DNA of 64,000 nucleotides, taken from Sclerotiophoma versabilis. Lineage: Eukaryota > Ascomycota > Dothideomycetes > Pleosporales > Didymellaceae. The stretch spans positions 3,720,001 through 3,784,000 of the forward strand of contig JAAROD010000015.1 of assembly GCA_012274445.1 (NCBI GenBank). The letters are read 5' to 3'. Positions 22,485 through 35,282 of this stretch are shown here, in pieces. A model generated the notes under the pieces. That model had not been told where the DNA came from. It did no database searches and was given only the letters and a program-made list of their open reading frames with translations. Both the position numbers and the translations under genes were made by a program. Numbering within the stretch: position 1 is the first letter of the stretch; every line of letters begins with the position of its first letter.

Positions 22485-23340
22485 TTGTTTAAGATAGTAT
22501 TGTTTTAGAAACCTTATAGATAGCTGTAGTATATTATAGAAGAAGCTTTATATCTCTTTTAAGAGCTTTAATTATAAGCTATACCTAAGCTTTCTTTAAT
22601 ACGTCTAGTTAGTATTATTAGTAAGGTATTAGTAGAAGAGTAGTATTATAGTATAGTATTAGTAAAAGTACGCAACTTACCTATATATATAGCTTATCTA
22701 TAAGGTATATTATAGTTCTATATACTTAGAGCTTAGCCTATTATACTTAGTATTAGTTAAATTCTATAACTAGCTATAGTATTAGTATATAAAGGTTATC
22801 TAGTATATTATTTATATAGTATAGTTTTAGAAACCGTATTAATAGCTATAGTATATTATAGAAAGAGCTTTATATCTCTTTTAAGAGCTTAAACTATAGG
22901 CTATATCTAAGCTTCTTTTAATATATTTAGCTAGTACTATTATTAAGATATTAGTAGAGAAAAGGTATTATAGTATAGTATTAGTAAAAGTATAGTACTT
23001 ACCTATAAGGTATATTACTAGTTTTATTATTATTATACTATATAGTATAGAGGTAGTAAAGAGAATTTATAAAGTAGCTTATACACGTTACTTAATTTCT
23101 TAAGAAAGAAAAAAACTTCTCTATAGCCTACCTACTATAGTATTTATTAGATCTTTAGTATAAAATATCTATACTAAATATATAATATATATAAGTTAAA
23201 GTTAAGGTAGAGGTAGAGTTAGAATTAGAGAAAATAAAAGATAATATTACGCTCTAGAGTTAGAGGCACTAAAGAAGGAGGTTATAACATAGGACAGAAC
23301 GGTATAGACGGCTATAGGGTTAATTAGTAGACTATAGACT
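22485..23340. repeat. AT-rich block with two pogo-like element ends
   Basis: Two related direct copies (about 22486-22705 and 22822-23015) match the end of the Fot1/pogo-like elements at 41.7-41.9 kb, including the subterminal motif around AAAAGTA...ACTTACCTAT...GGTATATTA. CpA and TpG are nearly absent, as after RIP. No coding frame remains. Confidence 0.7.
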
Positions 23341-24250
23341 GTTTACTAGAGACTAGCAAACAGGTAGGAAGGGAATATATATATAGGGACGTTATCCTGC
23401 CTAGAGTACCTTCCGGTTCTTCCGGACTTAAGTGTCTAAGAGGCCTAACAGATGATAATATAGGTTTTTTGTAGGTAACAGGAGATAGTAGTAAGCTATA
23501 AAAGGTTAGCCTAGAGGGTCTATTAGGGGCTAGGTTCCTAAAATAGAGAAAATACGGTACAGAGCGGATTAACGCTAAAATCATGGTCGGTGTAAAACAT
23601 GAGCGTTCGCTGAAGGGTGGGTAGGTATCGCTCTTAGCCACAGCTTCGAAATTGTTACTCATTCGGAGATTTAGAACTCGTGACTTCTATATCAACTGTC
23701 CGCAAGTGCAGCAGTTGAATGTCTTAGCCATGAGCAGGCAGAGCCCAAGACGGCATTGCAACAGGTAACGTCTGCATATTTCTTTAACCAACTTAGATCT
23801 GCTTTCTTGCTTACCCGATCTGACCTCCGGTCCAATTACGTACTGTCTTTTGGTTCAGTTACACAATTCCTATCGGCTCAAGTTTACGATGTCTTTTGCC
23901 TTGATTACGCACGGCCTTTCGGCTTAATTACGCAATGCATGCTCTGCCTAAAATCGCTGGCTGGACTGGAGGCGCTGCTCTCCTACAGCAATAGCGATTG
24001 TTCCCCTCGTTACTTCTTCTTCTCGTAGATGGTTTTTCTGGTTTGGGTTTCTTTGATCCTACTACTTTTGCCGGTTCTTGACAGAGGTCAATTGCGTTCT
24101 CGCCAAGTGAAATCATGTACCTGGATTAAAGACGAACAAGCCTATAGTGTCTACTCTTCATTAGGCACTAGCTCTTTGGTACACGTCAGCTTCCCCTGAC
24201 CCTAACCCCTTACTGGATGTCGGCACTTTCTGTTGTGCATCACAATAATA
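23341..24250. other. Mixed-composition spacer, no supported gene
   Basis: It contains a 112-codon minus-strand frame (23324-23662) and a 90-codon plus-strand frame (23756-24028) without recognisable domains, and the tRNA-like relic listed separately. Confidence 0.35.
23655..23737 (-). other. tRNA-like relic or SINE head
   Basis: On the minus strand TGGCTAAGAC resembles a pol III A box and GTTCTAAATCTC resembles a B box. The ends CTGCTCA and TGAGTAA pair at six of seven positions (one G-T), like an acceptor stem. The anticodon loop is too long and the D and T stems are poor, so it is not a working tRNA. Confidence 0.35.
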
Positions 24251-24270
24251 AACACCGGACCGAAAACTCA

Positions 24271-24317
24271 GGTATATATCACGAACTAAAGCGTTATTTC
24301 CCTAAAGCGTTATTTCC
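24271..24317 (+). promoter_or_regulatory. TATA-like site and 16-bp tandem duplication before the small secreted gene
   Basis: GGTATATATC starts at 24271, about 80 bp before ATG 24354. Between them the 16-mer CTAAAGCGTTATTTCC occurs twice in tandem (24286-24301 and 24302-24317). Confidence 0.55.
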
Positions 24318-24353
24318 CTACAGCACCTCAATCAACTTAACTGAGTTCTTAAC

Positions 24354-24708
24354 ATGAAGCTACTTGCTGCAATCACTCTTTCAGCTCTGGCACCAAGTGT
24401 GTTAGCCCAGCAAGGCTTTGTACGTTGTGCCCTTAAACTATTTATATACTGTCCTTACATCTGTCCTCTACGGCCCTAGAGTACCTATATCCGTCTCTAC
24501 TAACACTTTTCAGTGCACTACTCCTGTTGGTGGCGCCTATGGTATTTGCGTAACAAGTACTATACAAGGTGCCTGCACCAGTGTACGTATAAATGTCTAC
24601 ATTGATATTACGAGTACTAGACTAAGATTTCTATAGACCTCTCCATGCTCAAGAGCAGGCGATCCCTGCTCTATTATTGACCCCGTTGTTCAAGCCGCTA
24701 GCTGCTAG
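24354..24708 (+). CDS. Small secreted cysteine-rich protein, candidate effector, three exons
   Basis: The exons are 24354-24419, 24514-24582 and 24637-24708, encoding 68 residues. Intron 1 (94 bp) has GTACGT, CTAAC and CAG; intron 2 (54 bp) has GTACGT, a GACTAAG branch and TAG. Both are in phase 0. Exon 1 encodes a clear signal peptide (MKLLAAITLSALAPSVLA) with likely cleavage before QQ. The mature part is about 50 residues with six cysteines, an even number that suits three disulphides, and no membrane segment. Exon borders fall close to the cysteines. Size, cysteine content and position between RIP-degraded repeats are those of fungal effector candidates; no homologue is recognised and no activity is shown. 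Splice sites and stop are all intact. Confidence 0.78.
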
Positions 24709-25839
24709 TCGCACTTAAGCCTGTATAGTTGCACTACAGTAGATCTAGATTCTAGGTTAAGAGAAAGATATAATGCTGCTACATGACAAGTAAAGTGCCT
24801 ACAAGTCTTTGAAATAGAATAGCAGCTAAGATATAATTCAGTATTCACAAGATACTAAAGCCTAGAAGTACTTCACTTAGCGCACTGTTATCTGTGTAAC
24901 GTAATAGAGAACCTTACTATTAGGGCTACTTAAACAACTAACCGCTTATCTAGCTTATAGTACGTTAACGGCTTTGTAAAGAGTCAGCCAGACTGTTTAT
25001 GTTCTTGTTCGAATTAACGGCTTAATTCAGCAGGCATTGTATCATGCGTAGATAAAACTGCACCTCCCTTTCGGTCTTAAGGAAGTAAATATAGTTAAAG
25101 TAAATTGTCTAAGGCTGAGTACTTGGACAATTGGAAATACAAGCAAACATCCTGCATGTCTTGATCACACTGCAATGAATATTGTGTTCTAAAATTTAGA
25201 GATCAATAACTAAGGGCATCATTGTAGTCATTTTTAAGGGTTATCCATTACAATAACAGAGCAGAACACGGTATAGAGAGAAAACCCAGATGCAGTTCTG
25301 AGGCCCCATCTGCTAGTCCTGACTACGGTTTGTTCTCATCGCGCATCTAATAAGGGATTGATGTGACCTAGCAGGTCGAGCTGATTTAACGTCTTCAGTC
25401 AAACATACGAGAGCCTCGTGCAGATTATAGTAAATTTTGTACTTGGATGTTAAATTATAGCAACAATTACAGTCCTTTGGCTATGACTTTGTTACGGCTA
25501 GGTGCGGCGATAGATCACTGCGAAAGATAACCTTAGCAAAGCCGCACTTTATTATCCACTTTAACTAACAGCTTAAACCTAAGCCTATGCCTTACAGACT
25601 TAAGATTTTGCAACCGACAAATAGATTATGCTGTTATTGTAACCTTAATTGTATGTAGACACACTATAAAAGGATTATCTTGTTGGCTATAGGTAGTAGC
25701 ATTGTACTTAGACGCTTTAAGCATAGCACGCATGCCAGGAAAGCTGCCTTAGTCTATAGCTTACGTGCCACGAATAGAATAGGACACTAAATCCTGGCCT
25801 TAGTGTGTATTACATGCTAAATATATAGGAAAACATTTC
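24709..25839. other. AT-leaning spacer, no supported gene
   Basis: Composition is intermediate. Stops occur in every frame and no motif is recognised. It may be partly RIP-affected by leakage from the neighbouring repeats. Confidence 0.4.
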
Positions 25840-27834
25840 CCTAAAGCAAGTTTAAGAATATATCTAACCTTATAATTTAGACCTAAGAGTAACTAGTAGA
25901 ATTAGTATACCTATTGTACTAAACGCTAATTATACTAATATTACAGTATATTCTAAGAAATTATGCCTAAGATAGTTAAGATAATCTATATAAGCTTATA
26001 GTTAATATTTAGAGTATATAACTAGTAGCTAAGAAGTACCTTTAGAGTAGAAAATACCTTACTCTAAAGCTCTAGTAATTAAATAGTTTTAACTAATCTT
26101 ATATTAAATTAGTAATCTATATAATAAGTACCTAAATATATACTCTTAAGCTTTTTAAATTCTTTATAACTAATTACTATAAAGTTATATACTTTATTAT
26201 TATAATCTTTACTAGTTTTTTCTTTTTAGAGATAGCTATTACCTAAAAAGATAGTATTATAATCTTAAAGAAGAGTATATAGAGATAGTAACTTATTACT
26301 AGTAGTAGGCTCTAGATTAGTAGAATACTAAGCCTTAGATTATATAATATCTTATAAACTCTATATTAGCTCTAGGCTAAGAGTATAAGATATAATAATA
26401 TAGTATTATATAATATTCTATAAATACTATAAGCCTCTTTATAGAACTTAGTAGAAAACTATACTATACTATAAGATATATTAAGTATATAGTTAGTAGG
26501 AATACTACTCTTATAGTATTATCTTTAATATTATTAATTAAGTTTATCTTTAGAATCTTAATATAAGTCTTAAGCTATTTAGTTTACTCTATACTATATA
26601 TTATTACTTTCTATTATTATAGTATTTTACTAGGTAATAATTTAACCTTATTCTCTATACACTATTTATACCTAAGAACTAATAGAACTAGTACTTATAG
26701 TTTTTAACTAAAGTATAACTTCAATAGGTAACTAAGGTATCTATAGGCCTATATACACCTACTATTCTAATTAGGTATAGTACTTACCTAATAGAGTAAA
26801 GTAGAATTTAAAGAATAAATAACTAAAAAGTATTAGATAGGTATACTTATAATAGCTATAGCTTATCTAGTTCTATAGTTAGAATTATTACTATTTAGAG
26901 TATACTATTACTATATATAAATAAAGCTTATATATAGGTATACGTAATCTATATACTAGCTTATATAACCTACTATATAATATATTATAAATCAACTCTA
27001 CTATCTATAAGTAAGAAGTTATAGTAGTTTCTACTTTATAGTAAAGAAAGTAAAGAAGAAAGTATAAATACTACCTTCTCTACCTTTCTTAGCTTAGAAC
27101 CTAGTACCTAATACCTAGTACCTAATACTTATTACTTAGTATTTAATAAATAACTTATCTATTATATTATCTACTACTATATTATCTCTATAAGGCTATA
27201 TACTTTCTATTTAGGTAATTACTAGGCTAGTTTAACTAGGTCTTCTAGGCTAAAAAGAAAGTAATTTATTTTCTTCTTTTACTTTCTTTATAATTACTAA
27301 TTAAACTATCTATACTAAATACTAACTATAAGGCTACTAGCTAATAATTATTAGTATATAGCTATAGGTTAACTTTAACTTAGTTTATAGATACTGTTCT
27401 AGCTATATAAATACTAGCTATTATAGAAAAGTAAAGTAAAATACCTTAAGTAGTATATAAGGTATTCTAATAGAAAGTATATATATAAGGTATAAGTACG
27501 TAATACTAAGCTTTTAAGCTCTATTAGTATAGAATAAACTATACTTTATTATTATATATATTTCTAAATTACTAGTTACCTTTTTAAAAATTCTTTAAGA
27601 GATTAGTAGTCTATAATAATTATTACTTAAATATACACTCTTAACCTTTTTAAGTTTACTATTATATTTCTATATAGATAAAGTAGTATAGTAATTATAT
27701 AGCTAACTAGATATCTTATATAAGAACTAAAAGTAATATTAAGAAGAATCTCTCTTTATATATTTACGTAATATACTTATTAATAAGTAATACTATATAT
27801 TTTATTAAACTAACTCTAGTTACTTATTAATAAG
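25840..27834. repeat. RIP-saturated repeat into which Copia element A is inserted
   Basis: CpA and TpG are almost absent and no frame is open. Part of it (about 26535-26720) matches 35375-35560 on the far side of the Copia element in direct orientation. Confidence 0.7.
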
Positions 27835-28121
27835 TGTTAATAAGCTTATAGTATAATACTTAGGTAATTAAATAATTAATTAGTGCCTATCTATCTAGAT
27901 ATAATAACTATTTATATATAAAGAAAATATTATTAGTTATATAACCCTAGAATTAAGCTTATAGGCAGTAGTAGGTCTACTTAACTATAGTTAGCTTAAC
28001 TACTAAGCTTCTTAAGAGTTAGCTATAAGCTTAGGTACACAGGCTTATACTTTAGGTAATACCTAGCTCTAATATACTAATACCTTACTTAGCCTAGTAG
28101 TAAGCTAGTAGCTTACTTATA
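27835..28121 (-). repeat. LTR of Copia element A (left copy)
   Basis: It starts TGTTAATAAGC and aligns without gaps to the copy at 34996. Nearly all differences are transitions. A target-site duplication could not be fixed. Confidence 0.88.
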
Positions 28122-28835
28122 TTATATACCTTCTAGATAGTTTTCTATAAATAAAGAAGTGTCTAATAAACTACTATATAGCTTATTACTTTATTTAGTA
28201 GTAATTATTATACTTTCTATATAAGGTATTATTTTTAGCTTTTAATTATCTTTAGAGAAGCTTATTTTACTAGTATAAACTTTTTATATTAGTTTATACT
28301 TCTACTTTAACCTTATAATATTAAGCAGCTCTATATATTACTAGATACTTAACTAAAAACACACAGCTTAACTATATACTATCTACTTAATTTTAACTTC
28401 TCTATTACTTAGTTTATTTATAGTTAGAGTTTTTATATAATATCTTATAGTAATAAGTAGTATAGGTATAGAGTAAGTAGCTTACTTTATCTTTACTAGA
28501 GCTAATTATTATATAATTAGCCCTTCTTACTAATTTTAACTATCTCTAAGTCTATTACTATAGCTATAAGTACTTTTTTATTTTACTCTTAATTTAAGCT
28601 TCTTTTACCTATTTAGCTACTTACTATAAGCTTCTTAAGCTTCTTATACCTCTTAAGTTACTTATAACTTATTATTTAAGCTTAAGTTATAGCTAGAAGG
28701 TAGCTGCTCTTTTTCTACTAGCTTAGACAGCTTCTAATTAAGCTTCTTATATAGCTTTCCTAGGCTCTTTTTAACTATTTAGCTAACTTTAGATAGAAAG
28801 AACCTAAGTCTAAGCACCTTACGTGCACTGCTACT

Positions 28836-29340
28836 ACTACTACTACTAATACTAAGTACTACTGCGCTGCTACTACTACTACTAACTGCGATGCTGCTGC
28901 CTGCGCTCTGCTCCTTACGCCTTACGCACCTACTACCTACCCCTACTACTTAGTCTTACCTTTAGGTGTTAGTAGTTTAGCTTTAACTAATTAAGCTTCT
29001 TCTACTAGGCCCCTAGGCTCTATTAGAGACCCTAGCCCCCTCCCCCCTTGCCTGCTGCTGCTGCCCCCCCTCTAGCTGCCTCCTCTACTGCTACTACTGC
29101 CTCTGCCTTCTCCTGCTCCTGCCTCTACTACTACTACTACTACTACTACTACTATTATACCTGTTATAGGCACTGCGCATAGTAAGTACAGGACTATACT
29201 CTACTTAGGCTATGTGTATACTCTGCTAGTTAACAGCTTAGCTGCGCAGTGCTATAACATAGCTAATACTAGCCCCTACGCCTGCTGCTACTTCTAGTGC
29301 TCTTTAGGGCACTTCTATTACCCTATATAGGTTCTAGAGC
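28836..29340. repeat. CTA/CTG trinucleotide-rich low-complexity patch
   Basis: Runs of CTA (for example 29125-29157) and CTG/CTGC stand out as a GC-richer patch inside the AT-rich Copia element. On the element's coding strand this reads as TAG/CAG-type repeats, probably an old Gln/Ser-rich or 3' noncoding repeat. Confidence 0.75.
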
Positions 29341-32300
29341 TTCTTAAGCTTATAGTATATAAACTAACAGCTCTTATAGCCCTAGCCCTCTTAAGGTAGT
29401 TAGTATTACTCTTACTAATAAGCTATAGGCGTCTAGAGGTATAACTACTTCTATAAGTTACTATTCTTTTTCTATAATATAGTTTAGTACTAATAAGCTT
29501 ATAGAGGTTTATAGACCTATATATTACTTAGTATATAATAAAGAAGCTTCTAGTAGAGAGTTATAGTTTTAATAGAAACTAAGAAAGGAGCTCTAGATTT
29601 AGAAGTTAGTAGCAGGCACCTAAGAGGAGGAGGTTATCCTCTCTAGTAGTTAAATTAATTATTTATTCTCTCTTTTAACTACTCTTTTTATAACTCTATA
29701 ACCTATTATACCTTACTATTTATATTATAAAGGTTTAGGTAGGTTAAAAAGTACTTATAAGCCTACCTAGGAAGTGCTTTTATTAACCTATTAGCAGGTA
29801 TCTTACTTATTTTTATATAGGTTACTATAAAGGTACCTTTTATATACTCTTATTTAAGCTATATATTCTATATATCTATATAGCACAGCTAGGTGTTAAG
29901 CTACTTACTTTCTTCTACTACTAACTATATAGTTTACTAATTATTATAGAATATCTCTTAAGTAACCTCTAGGTTAAGGTAGAGCTTATAGAGAAATTAC
30001 TTTAGAGTAGTACTCTTCTTAGCTATATACTTAAGAGCTAGCAGTTTAGCTTTAGTTATTAAGGTAGTTACTATAGACTACCTAGCTGCCTTCTATATAA
30101 TTAGGCTACTAAAAAGCTATATAATATACTCTTAAAATAATTAATATAATTTACTATTATTAGTAAATAAAGTATTTCTATATATAAGAAGCTAGCTGCC
30201 TAAATAAGCTCTATACTATATACCTAGGTACTTAGTTCTATATAGATAGCTAATAACTTAAGCAGCTACTTAGAAGTAAGTAGCTCTAGAATTTATAAGA
30301 TAGTAAGATAGCTAAGAAGCTGCATACGCAACGTCTAGCTGTATTATAATTATAGTATATAATATTAACTCTACCTACTTCTAATAAGCCTTAATTTCTT
30401 ACTTTAAAGCTTCTCCTATATACTTCTAAAGCTTAATTATAGAGAAGAGAATACTTAGGAGTAACCTCTTCTCTAAAACCTTAAACTTAGTAGTAAGCTT
30501 CTTAATATAGGAGTTATAAGTAAGTATTATTACTTAAGCTACTTAATCTTCTATAATATAAACTTCTAAGAACTATTTAGTAGCTCTATAATCTATAATC
30601 TAATATCTAGCTAATAATAAGCTTATTAACTACTCTATAGCTACTTAATTATTCTTATAATAGGTAAGAAGAATATTATTAATATAGAAGAGTAAGATAA
30701 TTTTTTGCTTATTATTAAAGAATAAGCATAGCTCTTTTTTTAATACTATTAAACTAAGCTTCTAGAAGGTACTAGACAGCTTCTTATACTATAGAATAGG
30801 GGAGTTCTAGAGACTATATAGAGCCTATAGTAGTAGTACTACCTACTTAGGCTTCTTAAATCTATTAGGTAGCTTATATAGTACTAGTAGCTAGTCTTAG
30901 CAGCTTATATTAAGAAACACGCTGCTTATATTATACTATAGCAGCTCTAAATTAAACTAAGCTACTATAGTAACTATAGTTTAGAAGAACCTTATAGTAA
31001 GTATTATAGTATAGGTTAACTTAATTAAATTCTTTACCTAGAAGTCTCTATATACGTATATTCTAGCTTTATATTTTATAAAGTAGCTATCTTAATTAAG
31101 CTTATAAGTAAATACCTATTTAAGTAGTAGAGCTCTAGCCTAGAAGCTTATTTTATCTATTTCTTTTTAGGTATTTTTCTTAGTAAGTGTTGCAATCTCT
31201 TTTATATAGGCCTAGCAGAATAGAGTACCTAGAAGGTAATTAGTAAGCTCTTTCTATATATTAGGAACTAGAGAGAGCTAGTTATAGTGTACCTACTACC
31301 TGTTTTTAGCTAATAGTTTCTCTAATCTTATTACTAAGGCTATAATAACTATATAGATTATAATAAGGTCTCTTCTCTAGTTTCTATACTTATTTATATA
31401 ATTAAATAAGCTTCTAAGTAGCTAAAAGTAACTATCTTACTCTATTAAGCTTATTATAGTATATATGCCTACTCTATTATCTTCTCTAAGCTTATTACGC
31501 TCTTAGTTATATAGCCTATAGCTTAATTATATTAGTAGGCTAATAGTTCTACGCTAATTAGTATAGCTTATAGTTAGTTTACCTACTCTTATTAATCTCT
31601 AAGAAGGTATAAGAATAATTAGAGAGTTAGGTCTTCTTATTAGTAGATTATTATAATCCTTATTACCTACTAAGAAGCTCTTTTCTTTAATAGTAGAGTA
31701 TACTTTTTATAAGCTTCTAGACAGGTGCTTCTCTATAAGAGCTTCTCTGCCTACTACTAGCTGCTTAGGTTCTAGTATTAGGTTAGAGGAAAGAAGGCCT
31801 AGTTCTTAGCACTCTACGCAGATCTCTATTAGTTTACTAGCTAAGCTAACTAATTATATAGTCTCTACCTTAGAAGCTTACTTATTACTAGACTAGCCTT
31901 CTACTAATTAAGCTTCTTCTAAGGGCTTACCTCTAAGCTATTATATAGAAAGTAATTTAAGTAATAGATTTTCTCTCTTAGTAATAGAGAGCTTAATTAC
32001 TTCTTCTATATCTACTATCTTACTAGGCTTATAAAGAACTTCTATAACCTCTACTACTTCTATAACTAGAAGTATAGTTAACTTATTAACCTAGTTATAA
32101 AAGAGCTCCTTATTAAAGGTTATATTATATATTATAATCACCTAGTTAAGTTAGAGTACCTATATATAGTATATATTAGAAGCTTAATAACTAATAAAGT
32201 AACTAATATAACCTCTTAGAGTAACTTTAAAGCTTCTTTTATTATAGCTAGCTGCTTATTCTCTATTTAAGAGATATGCTTAGTAGCTATATATATATAT

Positions 32301-34995
32301 TCTGCTCTAATTAGGTCTTAGATTAGCTATAAGTACTCTTACCTACTTAGGTTAGTACTATTAAAAGTACTATATAAACTACTAATTAAGCTCTTTATTT
32401 AGGCTATATAGCTTATTTAAGTATATAAAACTTATATTATAAAGCTATATAGCAGCTATAATAGCCTCTAGCTAAAGCTTCTTAGGTAGGTTTATACTAC
32501 TTCTTATTTTTATTAACTTAGTAATTATCTTCTATCTACCTTTCTCTATTATACTATTTAGCTTATATATATAAAAAGGTATATACTTAATATTAATTCT
32601 TATATTAAGCACCTAGTGCTTAAATATAGAGCTTTCTTACTATAGTAGTATAGCTATATTATTATTTTAGCTAATCTTATAGATTTTAAGCTTATACTAA
32701 GTAGCTACCTAGCTTAAAAAATTAGTAAGAACTTAAAGAATTTTAATTTAAGTCTTTCTCTGTAGTAGGTATATAAAGAGCTTTCTACTATAGTACTTCT
32801 TAATTAAAAGTATCTATAATTTACTTCTATAGCCTAAAAGTATATTAAATAGGTTCTAGCTAATTTACTAGAAGAGGTAAGCTAGTTTCTTATACTTTCT
32901 TTATAATACTACCTACTTAGTATAGGTTATTATATATATCTTATAATTCTTCTAGAGTACTTTAGCTATATATATACTATATATATACTTTATAAGTACT
33001 TATAAAGCTTCTAGGCTAAGGTAGCTAGCTCTAGTATACTAGAGGCGCTTACTTAAGCTATAGAAATAAGAGTTATATAATTATTTTATTATTACTACGT
33101 TTAGAAGGCTTATAGAATAGTAAGAAAGAGGTTTATATATAAGAAAAGTAAGGTTATAAGTATACTATAGAGTAGTATATATAATACTTATATTAAGGTC
33201 TTTAATATATTCTACCTATAGAGTACTATTAAGCTCTAGGTACTATACCCTCTTTTCTTATAATTAAGCTTCTAAGATAATATTAATATAGAAACCTTTA
33301 ACTATAATAATATTATAAAGAAGTAAGTTCTTAGTATATAGGCTGCGCTTTTTATAAAGAGTATTCTTTAGTAAATAAGCTTCTTAGCCTACTATAGAAA
33401 ATACTTAAGTGCCTACTTTTATAGTATTACTAGAATTAGATAAGTAGAAAGACCTAGGTATAAGGCACTTAGCGCTGTTAACTAGGTGTGTAGCAGCTCT
33501 ATTTTCTAGAATTATACTTTTAGAGAGTAGATAAGTATTAAAATCTATAAGGTTATATACCTCTAGAGTCTTTCTTATTAGCTAGGTATTACTAAGAGTA
33601 CTTATTATTCTTAAGTTAATTAGAGCTGCTTATATATTACCTAGAAACTTAACTTATAGTATCCTAGCTACTAGTTAGGGACCTCCTAAGGCCTAGATTA
33701 AGTAGTAAGTTTTTAAGTACTAGCTAAGTTACTTAATTTCCTTCTTAAGGTCTTTAAACTCTCTATAATTAAGCTTCTAGAGTATTTACTAATAAGCTTA
33801 GTCTTCTAGTCTATATAGAAGTAAAGATAAGCCTATTACTATAGTCTTAAGTACTTAATACTATATTAGTTTCTATAGGTAGGTATAACTCTTAGTCTTA
33901 TAGAGGTAACTATAGCCTATTTATTTTAAACTTAAGCTATTAGGCTTCTCTGCAGGAGCTTCTTAGGTGTCTAATTAATTACTAAAGGTTATAAATACCT
34001 CTAGGTTATCTTTACTTAACCTAATTATATATTCATATATTAAGCTACTAAAGACTCTACTTACTTAGTCTAAATTAAGTGTTTTAAGCTCTAGAATAGT
34101 ATTCTAGATAATTCTTTAGTATATAGTATAAGCCTATTCTAAAGTAATTCTATACTCTAATATATTAAGAAAATCTTAAATAGTAAGCTCTCTATTAACT
34201 GCTATAAGCTTATAAGACTTAGCTCTTATATATAAGTATAACTACTTCTAGTACTAGTCTTATAGAGTAGCTTATTCTTACCTAGCTACTCTAAAGTAGG
34301 CTTTATACTCTACCTTAACTTAGTTCTTAGTACTTAGTATAGTAGAAGTAAGCTTCTAGTATAGTGCTTATATAAGTAATTATAGTATAGTCTTATTATT
34401 AGTAATAAGCTATACTATTACTAGTAAGATAATTAATAAAGCTACTATAGTATTAACCTAGTTCTATAGTTTCTAAAGATGCTCTGTCTTAGCAGCCTAC
34501 TTACTTATTTATATTTTATATTTTATAAGCTTATAGTTATATACCTTAGAGCTTAATTACGCTTTAGTAGGTTAAGTAGACTAGCTAAAGGTAGCTTGTA
34601 TATACAGACAGTTATTATAGGTTAAGCTAGTTAATAGATACCTAGCTGCTTCTAGCTCTATAATTAAGCTAATAGTAAGTAGCTTAGAGGCTTCTTTATA
34701 TATACCTAGTATATTAGAAGCGTTTAGGTTAATAAGATTCTATATATTATATAGCTTAGCGTGCTAAGTAAGCTAAATATACTAATTAGGCTAGTTATTT
34801 CTAGAGTATAGCTAGTAGGCACTAGCTAGTATAGCTAATAAAGCTTATAAGCTGTAGTTAACTAGCTTACCTATTATTTAGTTTAGTAGTAGAGTAAAAG
34901 AGAGTTTTAATTAAAGTAGTTAAGCACTATTTAAAAGGCTTAATTAGCTAAGTGTGCAGAGAGATCTACTACTCTTTAGAAGCTAGGCTTATAAC

Positions 34996-35282
34996 TATTA
35001 ATAAGCTTATAGTATAATACTTAGGTAATTAAATAATTAATTAGTGCCTATTTATCTAGACGTAATAACTATTTATATATAAAGGAAATATTATTAGTTA
35101 TATAACTCTAGAATTAAGCTTATAGGTAGTAGTAGGTCTACTTAACTATAGTTAGCTTAACTACTAAGCTTCTTAAGAGTTAGCTATAAGCTTAGGCACA
35201 CAGGCTTATACTTTAGGTAATACCTAGCTCTAATCTACTAACACCTTACTTAGCCTAGTAGTAAGCTAGCAGCTTACTTATA
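34996..35282 (-). repeat. LTR of Copia element A (right copy)
   Basis: It is 287 bp, the same length as the left copy. It begins TATTAATAAGC where the left has TGTTAATAAGC, a G-to-A change as expected from RIP of the terminal TG. Confidence 0.88.

Larger units (their letters stand above)
27835..35282 (-). mobile_element. Copia LTR retrotransposon A, RIP-degraded
   Basis: The element is 7.45 kb long with 287-bp direct LTRs at both ends. On the minus strand a degraded reverse transcriptase is readable between about 31000 and 30640: an ALYGL-like segment, then LCLFFNNK, then FYINNILL, which corresponds to the Copia YVDD box with both Asp codons changed to Asn (GAT to AAT, as RIP would do). Gag, protease and integrase should lie toward 35 kb but cannot be read. 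The 3' part (28.8-29.3 kb) holds CTA/CTG-rich low-complexity DNA of unusually high GC. All frames are closed, so it is dead. Confidence 0.85.

Noticed and set aside
24418..24636. 72-residue frame over the small secreted gene
   Set aside because: It reads through both introns in a different phase; the spliced model with signal peptide explains the region better.
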